Assembly: GCA_022511265.1 (NCBI GenBank)
Contig: JAFLRX010000021.1
Span: 1-41,965, forward strand
DNA length: 41,965 bases
Direction of reading: 5' to 3'
Source of the DNA: Eubacterium sp.
GTDB lineage: Bacteria > Bacillota > Clostridia > Oscillospirales > Ruminococcaceae
Part shown: piece after piece, positions 24,908 to 33,056 of the stretch
Position numbering within the stretch: position 1 is the stretch's first letter
Layout: every line of letters starts with the position of its first letter
Position numbers and translations under genes: made by a program
Notes under the pieces: generated by a model
Told to the model about the DNA's origin: nothing
The model's database searches: none
What the model saw: only the letters and a program-made list of their open reading frames with translations

Positions 24908-25661
24908 GTTTAAGAAAGCAATTATCGGCATAAAGGCGGCAGCGGTCATTACAGCGTTTGCAGCGCTGACCGTCACTGCCGCGGCAGATGAAAAGATAGG
25001 CTACGGGCAGGGCGTTATCGTTGACGGCGACAACCGTCCCGTCGGGGCGACAGACGCGCAGGAGAAATATTCCGCGCTGGGCGGCGTATTTATCGGCGAG
25101 CAGGGGGAAAAGCGCATTTATCTCACCTTTGACGAGGGATACGAGAACGGCTGCACCTCCGATATCCTTAATATACTGAACGCCAAGGGCGTATCGGCGA
25201 CCTTTTATATCACCTACGACTACGCGGCGAGAAACCCCGAGTTAGTCGCAAGAATGGCGGCAGAGGGACACAAGATAGGCAACCACACCTATTCCCACCC
25301 CAGTCTGCCCGACTGCACCGACGAGGAATTTTTCGACGAGGTGATACGGCTGGAGCAGTATGTTTATGACAATTTCGGGGTAAAGACCGAGACGCTGCGC
25401 CCGCCGATGGGAGAGTTCTCCACGCGCACACTGACGCTGGCAAAGGAAATGGGTTATAAAACCGTGTTCTGGTCCTTCGCCTACGCCGACTGGGAGACCG
25501 ACAACCAGCCCAACCCCGCCGAGGCATATAAAAAAATAACCGCCGCCACCCATGACGGCGCGATATACCTGCTGCACGCGGTCAGCAAGACCAACACCGC
25601 GATACTCGGCGACGTGATAGACTACTGGCGCGCGCGAGGATATGAAATAACGGCGATATAA
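24906..25661 (+). CDS. pdaA: PdaA-type polysaccharide deacetylase
   Basis: This 251-residue secreted or membrane-anchored enzyme has a hydrophobic signal at about 2-26 ending TAAADE. The NodB-type domain has motif TFDEGYENG (residues 76-84), where PdaA members replace the second Asp of the usual TFDDG, the metal-binding HTYSHPSL (about 126), the LRPPMGEFS arm (about 160), FWSFAYADWET and a C-terminal LLHAVSK. PdaA removes acetyl from N-acetylmuramic acid during muramic-lactam formation in spore cortex. The start is TTG at 24906: there is no ATG nearby, a good Shine-Dalgarno precedes it, and the signal peptide needs it. The ribosome-binding site lies inside a terminator hairpin. Confidence 0.88.
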   Translation: MFKKAIIGIKAAAVITAFAALTVTAAADEKIGYGQGVIVDGDNRPVGATDAQEKYSALGGVFIGEQGEKRIYLTFDEGYENGCTSDILNILNAKGVSATFYITYDYAARNPELVARMAAEGHKIGNHTYSHPSLPDCTDEEFFDEVIRLEQYVYDNFGVKTETLRPPMGEFSTRTLTLAKEMGYKTVFWSFAYADWETDNQPNPAEAYKKITAATHDGAIYLLHAVSKTNTAILGDVIDYWRARGYEITAI

Positions 25662-25688
25662 AAAACACCGCCTGCGGGCGGTGTTTTT
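25661..25688 (+). terminator. Terminator of pdaA
   Basis: A 12-bp stem with a four-base loop is flanked by A and T runs, right after the stop codon. Confidence 0.85.
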
Positions 25689-25700
25689 TAAGTAAGAAGT

Positions 25701-25800
25701 AATAGTAAATAGTGAAAACGTGAGGTGGCTGGCTGCGCCCGCAGATTATAATACCGTCGCCCAAAGGGCGACGCACCACACCTATTCACTATTCACTATT
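25701..25800. mobile_element. MITE-like element or dispersed palindromic repeat
   Basis: A 100-base intergenic piece has 16-base terminal inverted repeats matching at 15 positions (25701-25716, 25785-25800). The similarity continues less perfectly inwards for about a dozen bases. At its heart is a perfect 8-bp hairpin (25755-25773). It has no coding capacity. Short TATTCAC/TATTCAT repeats run past its right end to about 25811. Confidence 0.45.
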
Positions 25801-25813
25801 CATTATTCATTAA

Positions 25814-25841
25814 ATCGAGGCTGTGCATTGCACAGCCCGAT
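25814..25841. terminator. Terminator of the second chemoreceptor gene
   Basis: A 12-bp stem with one bulged base (25818) lies just past the stop of the minus-strand gene. The long T run is on the plus side, so it may work in both directions. Confidence 0.55.
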
Positions 25842-25844
25842 TTT

Positions 25845-27161
25845 TTATCCTATGTGGTGGACGCCGTTTTCATCAATATGCACCTGTCCGCCCTCTCGCA
25901 GGTAAAAGCGGCTTACCAGCTGCTTCAGCTCGCGCGCCTGTGCGGAGGTCAGCGCGCTTGCTGAGGCGCTCTCCTCGGCGGTGGCGGCATTGTTCTGCAC
26001 CACCGACGCTATCTGGTCTATACTTGCCAGCACGTCCTCGATAGTCGTGCTCTGCTCGGCAGAGGACGCGGATATACTCATCAAAAGGTCGTTGGCGTTG
26101 ATAAACTTCTCCATAACGTCCTGAATGGTGGACGCGGTAGAATCCGCCAGCGCGGTGCCGTTTGCCACCGCGGCGATAGAGCTGCTGATAAGCTCGTTGG
26201 TGCTTTGCGCAGCCTCGGCAGACTTGCTGGCGAGGTTTCTTACCTCGTCTGCTACCACCGCAAAGCCCTTTCCGGCCTCGCCCGCCCTTGCCGCCTCTAC
26301 CGCGGCATTCAGCGCGAGGATATTGGTCTGGAACGCTATGTTGTCTATGGTGTTGATTATCTTTTCTATCTCGTTGGATTTTTCATCTATCTGCTTCATC
26401 GCGGCAAGCAGGTTTTTCATCTCCTCGTTACCCTGGCGCAGCTCTTCGGTGGCGCTGTCGGAAAGGCCGCTCGCGCTCTTCGCGTTTTCGGCATTGCGGC
26501 GCACCCTGCGGGATATGTCATGGATAGAGTCGGACAGCTCGCGGATCGCCTCTTCCTGCTCGGAGGCACCCTGCGCCAACGCCTGCGCGCCGGACGACAT
26601 CTGCTCGGACGCATCGGCGACCATCGTGCCCGCCTTTTGTATCTTTGCGGAAAACTCGTTCAAGTCGGTCAGTATCGCCTCGAACGCCGTCCTTATCGGG
26701 ACAAACTCGCCCTTATACTCGTATGTGATATCAAAGCTGATATTGCCGTAGGACATCTGGGTCAGCAGATAGCTAAGCTCTTCCGCCATTTTGCCTATGT
26801 AATATTTCAGCCCTATCAGCGCGCCCTTTAACTCGGCAATGTCACCCTCGCCGGTCTTGATGTCCAGCTCTGAGGACAGGTCGCCCTCGCAAAAGTCTCG
26901 CAGCGCCTGCGTTATCTCCCGTATAGGCTTTGCTATCGCCCTGCGGGTAAATATCAGGTGCAGAATGACGCCAACCACGCTGACCAGCGCGAACGAGCCC
27001 GCCAGTATCGGCAGCAGCATGCCGTTATTCTTCGTCAGCACAATTACACCGCATATCACCGCAGCCGCCAATGCGAATGCCGCGCAGCATACACTGAGTG
27101 CCGCGTTGACGAACGCGCGGCTGCGCAGTTTACTTTTTATAAATCCGAATATCTTTTTCAT
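25845..27161 (-). CDS. Methyl-accepting chemotaxis protein without periplasmic sensor
   Basis: This 438-residue receptor has two membrane segments close together (about 19-42 and 48-68), leaving almost nothing outside the membrane. A HAMP domain (about 69-120) and a signalling domain follow, with the conserved hairpin tip ([20 protein letters not shown], around 275-300). The last residues, including HHIG, are short. The ATG at 27161 follows GGTGG; the upstream in-frame start at 27242 lacks a site. Absence of a sensor domain suggests it detects a membrane or cytoplasmic signal or works with a partner. It is unlike the other receptor in this window, which has a large sensor. Confidence 0.9.
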   Translation of the reverse strand: MKKIFGFIKSKLRSRAFVNAALSVCCAAFALAAAVICGVIVLTKNNGMLLPILAGSFALVSVVGVILHLIFTRRAIAKPIREITQALRDFCEGDLSSELDIKTGEGDIAELKGALIGLKYYIGKMAEELSYLLTQMSYGNISFDITYEYKGEFVPIRTAFEAILTDLNEFSAKIQKAGTMVADASEQMSSGAQALAQGASEQEEAIRELSDSIHDISRRVRRNAENAKSASGLSDSATEELRQGNEEMKNLLAAMKQIDEKSNEIEKIINTIDNIAFQTNILALNAAVEAARAGEAGKGFAVVADEVRNLASKSAEAAQSTNELISSSIAAVANGTALADSTASTIQDVMEKFINANDLLMSISASSAEQSTTIEDVLASIDQIASVVQNNAATAEESASASALTSAQARELKQLVSRFYLREGGQVHIDENGVHHIG

Positions 27162-27275
27162 AGCTTTACCACCTGTCCGGCATGAAAAATACTTATATAA
27201 TAATATGAAAATGCTTATACAATAATATTTTACCATAAGCAAGCGATAAAGTCAATCTCTAAGTTTAAGAAATTG

Positions 27276-27309
27276 AACAACCGCGGACTGAGGGTCGCCC
27301 GCGGTTGTT
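27276..27309 (-). terminator. Terminator of the ABC transporter operon
   Basis: An 11-bp perfect stem with a 12-base loop lies two bases after the second permease gene; the following T run is weak. Confidence 0.65.
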
Positions 27310-27311
27310 GT

Positions 27312-29570
27312 TTATTCCTGTATGTCGTCGGTTTCCCAGTCGTCGCCCGAATAAACTGTTTCATACCGTTCCTGTTCTAATTTTTCATATTCATCTATCA
27401 ATTCACAGGCGCGCGGCACATCCTCTTCGGGAATATAAAACCATCTTCCGCAGACAAAGCCCAGCATATCAAACGCGAGCTGACCGGCAGTGTCTTTGTT
27501 AAAGCTGTCATATGCATCCGTACCGTCAGGGCATACCTTTATCAGAGACAAAAGCTCATCGTACACCTTATCGGTATGAACAGCCCCATCGGTATATGCA
27601 TAAAGTATATATCTGTTAATTCCGACCGTACCGTTTGTATCCTCGGTGCGTAAAAGGTTTATAGACAAGTACGGTCCGCCGAATCTGAATGCGTTTTCTT
27701 CCGCTTTGTTTTTATCGGCTATCGCTTTCATAACGGCGAGAGTCTCCGTATAGCTGTCCTTGACGGTGACATACGCAGAGAGACGGTTTTCCGAGTTGAT
27801 ATTATAGATATTATAATAATCTTTAAAAATATTAGCAAGCCCAAAATTTTGCATATATACTTCATTATTAAAGCAGTACATTTCGATTACGCCTATATTT
27901 TCACCGTCGGTATGCTTTCTCGCGTCGTTTTGCAGTGCCGCGAGCAGTCGGTCGGCATCCTCTCCGTCAATGCCGCCCAGCCAGCCGTACTGAGGAACCG
28001 CAGCATTAACACTGCCCTCCATGCCAAGCTCAAACTGACGGGTCAGCTCTGCCTTGGTGCCGCCGTATGTCGCAAGCGTCTGCACAAAGCCGTGATCATC
28101 CGACGCAACGCTATATGAGCGATAAATTTCACTGCCGTTTTTCAGCTTATAGGTCAGCTTTATGTTATCTCCCGACTGCGCACCGCCGTCCAACAATGCC
28201 TTATGCTGTCCTGTGATAAACTCAACATCCTCCTGCTCGGTATATGTGACAATAAACCTGAATTCGTTATCCCATTTCTCATAATAGTCGTCTCCCATGA
28301 ACTCGTCATAATAAGAAATTTCTATCCCCTCTCGGTAATCGGCAGCTGTCACGCTGACGCTTTCTATCTCCCCGACATCCGGGACAAAGCTCTCCGCGCC
28401 AAAGCCGCGCGTAGCGCTCAGCCCGAAGAACAACACCGCCGCGCCTGCCGCGCAGGATACGTATTTCACAGCGGCGCGCCACAGTCTGGCGCCACTGCGG
28501 TAAAAGCTGTGCTCTGCCAGTATCAGCCCGATCAGCGACAACAGCACCGCCATTAATATCACGATGCCGCCGGACATACCGAACAGCCCTTTATCCATAT
28601 TTGCAAACGCAAGACACAGCACGCACACCACAAACATCACCGAGATGACATGATATGCCCCGCGGTAGACGAACGCATTGCCGGTGCGCTCGGTCTTGCG
28701 GTATTTGGCAAGGAAATATGCTGCCGTCAGCATACCGCCGTATATCAGTACAATTCCGATAAAGGTCAGCGGCGACATTACCGCGTCTACCGATATCAGT
28801 GCCGCCAAAACGCTGCCGAACGGCGGAAACAGCGCAACAACGCCTGTTATACTCTCCCACACGTCTATACCGATACAGCCGTTATATATGGTGACGAACA
28901 GCAGTGACGCCGCCACCGGAATTATCAACGCAGCAAGAAAGGTATATGCCGCCGATACGCCCTGCCGTCCGCCGCACGCGTTGATAAACACACCGATGAC
29001 GTATACCGCGATATAGCCGATAATCACTGCCGCGACTGTCTTCCATAGATACGGCATAAGCATACCGCTCTCAATCAGCGGCAGCAGCACCCAATTGCCC
29101 TCTTCCCGTATGCCGTTGATAACATCCCGTGCCATACTGTCGGACATAACTAAGAATATCACGGTAGGTATCATTGATACCAGCACAGGACCCAGCACGG
29201 CGGTCAACCCTGCGAAAAAATCCGCCCAGAACCGCTGGCGAAAGCTCAGCGCAAGCGTGCCGTACAGCTCGACATTTTCGCGTTTGTTATAATAGCTGTA
29301 TGCTTTGGCAGGCATTATCGCGAAGAAAAACACCATCACCGTTATGCATATCAACACCAATATCATCAGTATAGGGCTGAAGTCGCTCATCATCCTAAGG
29401 GTCAGTTTTCCCCACTTATATCTGGTCGCGTGCACCATCAACATTATCACACACGTCATCAGCGGCAGCCCCAGCAGACTGATAATAACGCTGAAGGTAG
29501 TCTGCACCTTGAATTGTTTTAATTTGTAGAAAAAATACGCTGCAAAAAAGCTCTTCTTTTCTGTTGTCAT
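27312..29570 (-). CDS. ABC transporter permease (YtrC/D-like), second of two
   Basis: This 752-residue membrane protein has a first membrane segment at about 23-45, more segments at 55-80, 100-130, 165-190 and 200-225, and later ones to about residue 390. A C-terminal soluble domain of about 350 residues follows. It shares FRQRFWADF and a C-terminal CPDG...YIPEEDV pattern with its neighbour, so the two are paralogues. ATG follows AAGGAG, 18 bases after the upstream permease. The last gene of a GntR-ATPase-permease-permease operon, it resembles YtrC/YtrD-type transporters that respond to cell-wall antibiotics. The C-terminal domain may be DUF6449-like. Confidence 0.8.
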   Translation of the reverse strand: MTTEKKSFFAAYFFYKLKQFKVQTTFSVIISLLGLPLMTCVIMLMVHATRYKWGKLTLRMMSDFSPILMILVLICITVMVFFFAIMPAKAYSYYNKRENVELYGTLALSFRQRFWADFFAGLTAVLGPVLVSMIPTVIFLVMSDSMARDVINGIREEGNWVLLPLIESGMLMPYLWKTVAAVIIGYIAVYVIGVFINACGGRQGVSAAYTFLAALIIPVAASLLFVTIYNGCIGIDVWESITGVVALFPPFGSVLAALISVDAVMSPLTFIGIVLIYGGMLTAAYFLAKYRKTERTGNAFVYRGAYHVISVMFVVCVLCLAFANMDKGLFGMSGGIVILMAVLLSLIGLILAEHSFYRSGARLWRAAVKYVSCAAGAAVLFFGLSATRGFGAESFVPDVGEIESVSVTAADYREGIEISYYDEFMGDDYYEKWDNEFRFIVTYTEQEDVEFITGQHKALLDGGAQSGDNIKLTYKLKNGSEIYRSYSVASDDHGFVQTLATYGGTKAELTRQFELGMEGSVNAAVPQYGWLGGIDGEDADRLLAALQNDARKHTDGENIGVIEMYCFNNEVYMQNFGLANIFKDYYNIYNINSENRLSAYVTVKDSYTETLAVMKAIADKNKAEENAFRFGGPYLSINLLRTEDTNGTVGINRYILYAYTDGAVHTDKVYDELLSLIKVCPDGTDAYDSFNKDTAGQLAFDMLGFVCGRWFYIPEEDVPRACELIDEYEKLEQERYETVYSGDDWETDDIQE

Positions 29571-29588
29571 AGTGTGCTCCTTTGTCGG

Positions 29589-31658
29589 TTATTCCGTATA
29601 TTCCGCCCTAACAAGCTCGTATATCTTATCATAAAGCTCTACGGCGCGCGCCATATCCTCCTGCGGGATATAATAATTTTCAGTGTACCAGCCGTTGATA
29701 AACACGACCCCTATCTGTTTCCCTTCGCCTCTGTGCGAAACGTCATAGCTCGTCATTCCGTCCGGGCATACCTTTATCAGTGAGATAAACTCCTTGAACT
29801 CCGGCATATCTCCCAGAACGGCATGATCCATATTTATATTTCCATGAGACCATACTTGCCCATAATCACCGGGATAGCTGTATTCGACGACAACGCTCAT
29901 TGCTGAGCATTTACCATCCGCCTTTTGTCCGCGCAGCAGCTCCAGCGTGTTTTCGTAATTGTCCTTTATTGGGATATATGATGTGTAAGGATACGGGTCT
30001 CTTTCCTTCTGATACCAAAAGCCAAAGCCCTCGCCCTTTGGTCGCAGTGCCTCCTCAGGCATGGTTATCCCGATATAGCCGATATTTTCCCCTCCGTCGT
30101 GGTGTTCGTCCATATCCTGTCGCAGAGCGTCAGACAGCTTGCCGTCTGCGTCCTGCCATCCGACCGCGCCTATTCCCTCACACGGTACGGCGATATTCAT
30201 TTTCGGCTCGGCATAGCCAAAGCCGGTCAATGCGTACATTGTGCCGCTGTATTTAGACAGCTCATCGGCAAATCCGGTTTCTAAATACTCAACATTGTAG
30301 CTTCTGTTTATCTCAACACCGTTTTTCATATTATAGCTGATCTTTATTTCATCGCCGGTAGAAAGATTTTTCGACAGCAGCTTTTGGTGACAGTCGGTGA
30401 CAAATTCTATATCCTCAAGGTTGTCAAAGGTCAGCATATATCTGCCGTATACGTCTACAGTAACGCTCGATATATCCGACGGCTGCGGCACATATTCCGC
30501 CGCACCGAAGCCGTGCAGATAACCCACCGAGTTGAATAATATAAACGAGCCTATCGCGCATATGCCGTATTTTATCGCGCTGCGCCACAGCTTGGCAAAC
30601 TCGCGGTAAAAGCTGAAATCCAGCAGGAAAAACGGCACCACCGTCACCAATGCCGACAGCCCGATAACTATCGGCGCGGTCATCGCAAAGAACACGCCCG
30701 CCCTGACCGTATACAGTGCGGCGATAAACACGCACGCCACCAGCAGCACCGTCACGGTATGGTGCGCCGCGCTGTAGACAAACATCCTGCCTACCTTTTC
30801 CTGGTTGCGGTGCTTTGCGAGAAAATACGCGGCAACAAGAATACCCGCGTATATCAGCACCGTCACCAACAGCGGTACAGCCGAGACTATCTGTATATTT
30901 GACGAGGCAAAAAACACAAACAGCGTGCCGAGCGGCGGCAGCAGCTTGGTAAATTCCAGCACATAAAACGTACAATCAACGCCGACGCAGTCTACATACA
31001 TAATCATTATGATCAGCGCAGTTATCCCCGGCAGCGCTATCGCCGCAAGCACCGTATAGGTCACCGCCACCGCGGGTCTGCCGCAGCAGGCGTTGATAAA
31101 CACGCCAATCACGTACATCGCCAACAGCCCGATAACGAAAATGATTATAAAATTAACGGCAGAGCGCGCGAGAAAGTCAGGGGCGAACAAGTCCTTCGGC
31201 GCATCGGCGGTGAGGTTTTCCGCATAGCTTGACCTGTATGTGTTATCGGCAATTATGCCTATCATCACGGTGGGTATCAGGCTGAGCAGGAAAGGCACCG
31301 TGCCCGCCGCAAGACCTGACAGAAAATCCGCCCAAAACCGCTGGCGAAAGGTCAGCGGCAGCATATCGTATATCTCGACACATTCCTGCCTGTTGTAGTA
31401 GGAATAGTTTATCGCAGGCAATGCGGCAAACAATATCAGCACCGCCGTCATCGACAGCCCGCCGATTATCAGCAGCACCGGGATAAATTCGTTCGGCGCG
31501 CCTGTCGGATTACCCGCCCACAGCAGCGCCGCAGTCATCAGTGCCGGAAGTCCCAGCATACCGAAAACAAGGCTGAATACCATCTGCGGCTTTAGCTGCC
31601 TCAGCTTATAGAAAAAATATCTGCCGAAAAAGCTATCTGTCGATACCGCTGAAGTCAT
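29589..31658 (-). CDS. ABC transporter permease (YtrC/D-like), first of two
   Basis: This 689-residue membrane protein is organised like the 752-residue neighbour: about eight to ten membrane segments in the first 380 residues, then a long soluble domain with VCPDG and a final amphipathic stretch (YIPQEDMARAVELYDKIYEL). The first 26 coding bases overlap the end of the ATPase gene, with GGAGG inside it, so expression is translationally coupled. Together with the ATPase and the second permease it is likely to form an exporter or a cell-envelope stress transporter. No substrate can be read from sequence. Confidence 0.8.
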   Translation of the reverse strand: MTSAVSTDSFFGRYFFYKLRQLKPQMVFSLVFGMLGLPALMTAALLWAGNPTGAPNEFIPVLLIIGGLSMTAVLILFAALPAINYSYYNRQECVEIYDMLPLTFRQRFWADFLSGLAAGTVPFLLSLIPTVMIGIIADNTYRSSYAENLTADAPKDLFAPDFLARSAVNFIIIFVIGLLAMYVIGVFINACCGRPAVAVTYTVLAAIALPGITALIIMIMYVDCVGVDCTFYVLEFTKLLPPLGTLFVFFASSNIQIVSAVPLLVTVLIYAGILVAAYFLAKHRNQEKVGRMFVYSAAHHTVTVLLVACVFIAALYTVRAGVFFAMTAPIVIGLSALVTVVPFFLLDFSFYREFAKLWRSAIKYGICAIGSFILFNSVGYLHGFGAAEYVPQPSDISSVTVDVYGRYMLTFDNLEDIEFVTDCHQKLLSKNLSTGDEIKISYNMKNGVEINRSYNVEYLETGFADELSKYSGTMYALTGFGYAEPKMNIAVPCEGIGAVGWQDADGKLSDALRQDMDEHHDGGENIGYIGITMPEEALRPKGEGFGFWYQKERDPYPYTSYIPIKDNYENTLELLRGQKADGKCSAMSVVVEYSYPGDYGQVWSHGNINMDHAVLGDMPEFKEFISLIKVCPDGMTSYDVSHRGEGKQIGVVFINGWYTENYYIPQEDMARAVELYDKIYELVRAEYTE

Positions 31659-32538
31659 AGCCCAGTACCTCCATTTCGTATAAGAATATCTCCTCCAGCG
31701 TCAGCGGCATAATATCGCAGAAGTACGCGCCGCGCTCGGTCAGCACCGCTTCGGTCTGTCCGCCGTCGCCCCTTACTATCATATTTATCACGCTGCCGCT
31801 TTGTCGAATATGCAGTATCTCAAGCTGCGGGAAATCATCCTTAGATACCGACCCTTCCTTCTCGAAAGAGGTCTGCACCTTATGTATGTCGCCCTTCAGG
31901 CTGTCCAGCTCGCGGTTGAATACCAGCTTGCCCTGATGCAGCAGCCCTGCGGTGTCGCAAAATTCTTCTATCTCTTTAAGGTTGTGAGAGGATATGACGA
32001 TAGTCGCGTCGTTTTCCACCATTGCGTCTATCATCATCTTTTTTACCACTATACGCATGGTGGGGTCCAGCCCGTCAAACGCCTCGTCAAACAGCAGATA
32101 ATCACAGCCGCTTGCCAGCGCGCACATCACCGCCGCCTGACGGCGCATGCCTTTTGAAAACGCGGACAGCTTTTTGTCGGTCGGCAGCTGCAGCACTTCT
32201 TGCAGCTTGTTGAACTTTTCCTCGCTGTATTTTGGATAAAAGGTCTTTACCAGCGTCTGCATATCGCCCAGCTTCATATTGGAAAACTGCACGGTATCGT
32301 CACTGACAAAATAGAGGTTCTGCTTTAATTTGACATTGTCATATATCTGCTCGCCGTCAATGGTTATCGTCCCGCTGTCATGGCGGTATATGCCGGATAT
32401 AAGACGCAGCAGGGTGGACTTACCCGCCCCGTTAGAGCCAAGTAAGCCATAGGCAGAGCCCTTACTTATCTCCAGCGAAAAATTATCCAGTGCCGTAAAT
32501 CCATCAAAGGTTTTGGTAACATTTTCTATCTTTATCAT
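31633..32538 (-). CDS. ABC transporter ATP-binding protein (YtrB/E-like)
   Basis: This 301-residue nucleotide-binding subunit has Walker A GSNGAGKSTLL at about 34-44, a Q-loop region near 80, a divergent signature FSKGMRRQAAV at about 134-144 instead of LSGGQ, Walker B YLLFDEAFDGLDP at about 152-164, and an H-loop ISSHNLKEIEE at about 184. The C-terminal 80 residues lie beyond the ATPase core, and the end overlaps the permease start by 26 bases. It follows the GntR gene by 16 bases. The FSKGM variant is common in BcrA/YtrB-type ATPases. Confidence 0.9.
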   Translation of the reverse strand: MIKIENVTKTFDGFTALDNFSLEISKGSAYGLLGSNGAGKSTLLRLISGIYRHDSGTITIDGEQIYDNVKLKQNLYFVSDDTVQFSNMKLGDMQTLVKTFYPKYSEEKFNKLQEVLQLPTDKKLSAFSKGMRRQAAVMCALASGCDYLLFDEAFDGLDPTMRIVVKKMMIDAMVENDATIVISSHNLKEIEEFCDTAGLLHQGKLVFNRELDSLKGDIHKVQTSFEKEGSVSKDDFPQLEILHIRQSGSVINMIVRGDGGQTEAVLTERGAYFCDIMPLTLEEIFLYEMEVLGYDFSGIDR

Positions 32539-32554
32539 TTCATTCAGACCTTTC

Positions 32555-32926
32555 TTAATTTATCTCTTTGCTGATCTTTTTTATGATGTCTGTCAGCTCG
32601 TCGGCAGTCAGACCGCGTTTTATCGCGTCCTCGGCCGCGGCGGAAAAGTTCTTCTCCGCCAGTGCCTTTATGGTGTCTATATAATTGTCCCGACCCGCGA
32701 CATAGCTGCCCTTTGACGGTATAGAGTAGATAAGCCCCCGCTGCTCTAACAGCTGATATGTCTTTTGCACGGTGTTGGGATTGACCGCGAACTCTCTCGC
32801 CACGTCTCTTACTGTGGGCAGACGTTCATCCTCTTTCATTTCGCCGCTGACTATCAGCTCGGTGATACGCGCCTCAAGCTGCTCGTAGATAGGGACGCCG
32901 CCTTTCATCCTCATAGAAAACAACAC
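32555..32926 (-). CDS. GntR-family (YtrA subfamily) transcriptional repressor
   Basis: This 123-residue protein has a winged helix-turn-helix at about 15-80: VPIYEQLEARITELIVSG and the recognition part VNPNTVQKTYQLLEQRGL, followed by PSKGSYVAG. The short C-terminal tail is a dimerisation helix set, as in the YtrA subfamily. The GTG at 32926 has an AAGGAAG site and gives the usual YtrA N-terminus. It opens the operon with the ABC transporter genes. A perfect inverted repeat, TGTATTA..TAATACA, beside the -10 element is the likely operator, suggesting self-repression until a ligand or cell-wall signal appears. Confidence 0.9.
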   Translation of the reverse strand: MLFSMRMKGGVPIYEQLEARITELIVSGEMKEDERLPTVRDVAREFAVNPNTVQKTYQLLEQRGLIYSIPSKGSYVAGRDNYIDTIKALAEKNFSAAAEDAIKRGLTADELTDIIKKISKEIN

Positions 32927-32950
32927 ATCACTTCCTTTATATTGCTTAAC

Positions 32951-32971
32951 TGTATTACTTCAACTAATACA
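32951..32971 (-). promoter_or_regulatory. Likely GntR operator
   Basis: TGTATTA and TAATACA form a perfect 7-7 inverted repeat with a seven-base spacer, immediately downstream of the -10 box at 32972. It overlaps the predicted start of transcription, the right place for repression. Confidence 0.65.
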
Positions 32972-33000
32972 AGTATACACCTTGATTTCTGATTTGTCAA
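32972..33000 (-). promoter_or_regulatory. Promoter of the GntR/ABC operon
   Basis: TTGACA, 17 bases and TATACT on the minus strand. Confidence 0.75.
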
Positions 33001-33010
33001 TAGGGAAATA

Positions 33011-33044
33011 AAAAAAATTCACGCCCTAGGGCGTGAATTTTTTT
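33011..33044 (-). terminator. Terminator of htrA
   Basis: A perfect 16-bp stem around TA with A7 and T7 ends lies 13 bases after the protease stop. It is symmetric, so it could also stop plus-strand transcripts. Confidence 0.85.
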
Positions 33045-33056
33045 TATTTTATGGAG

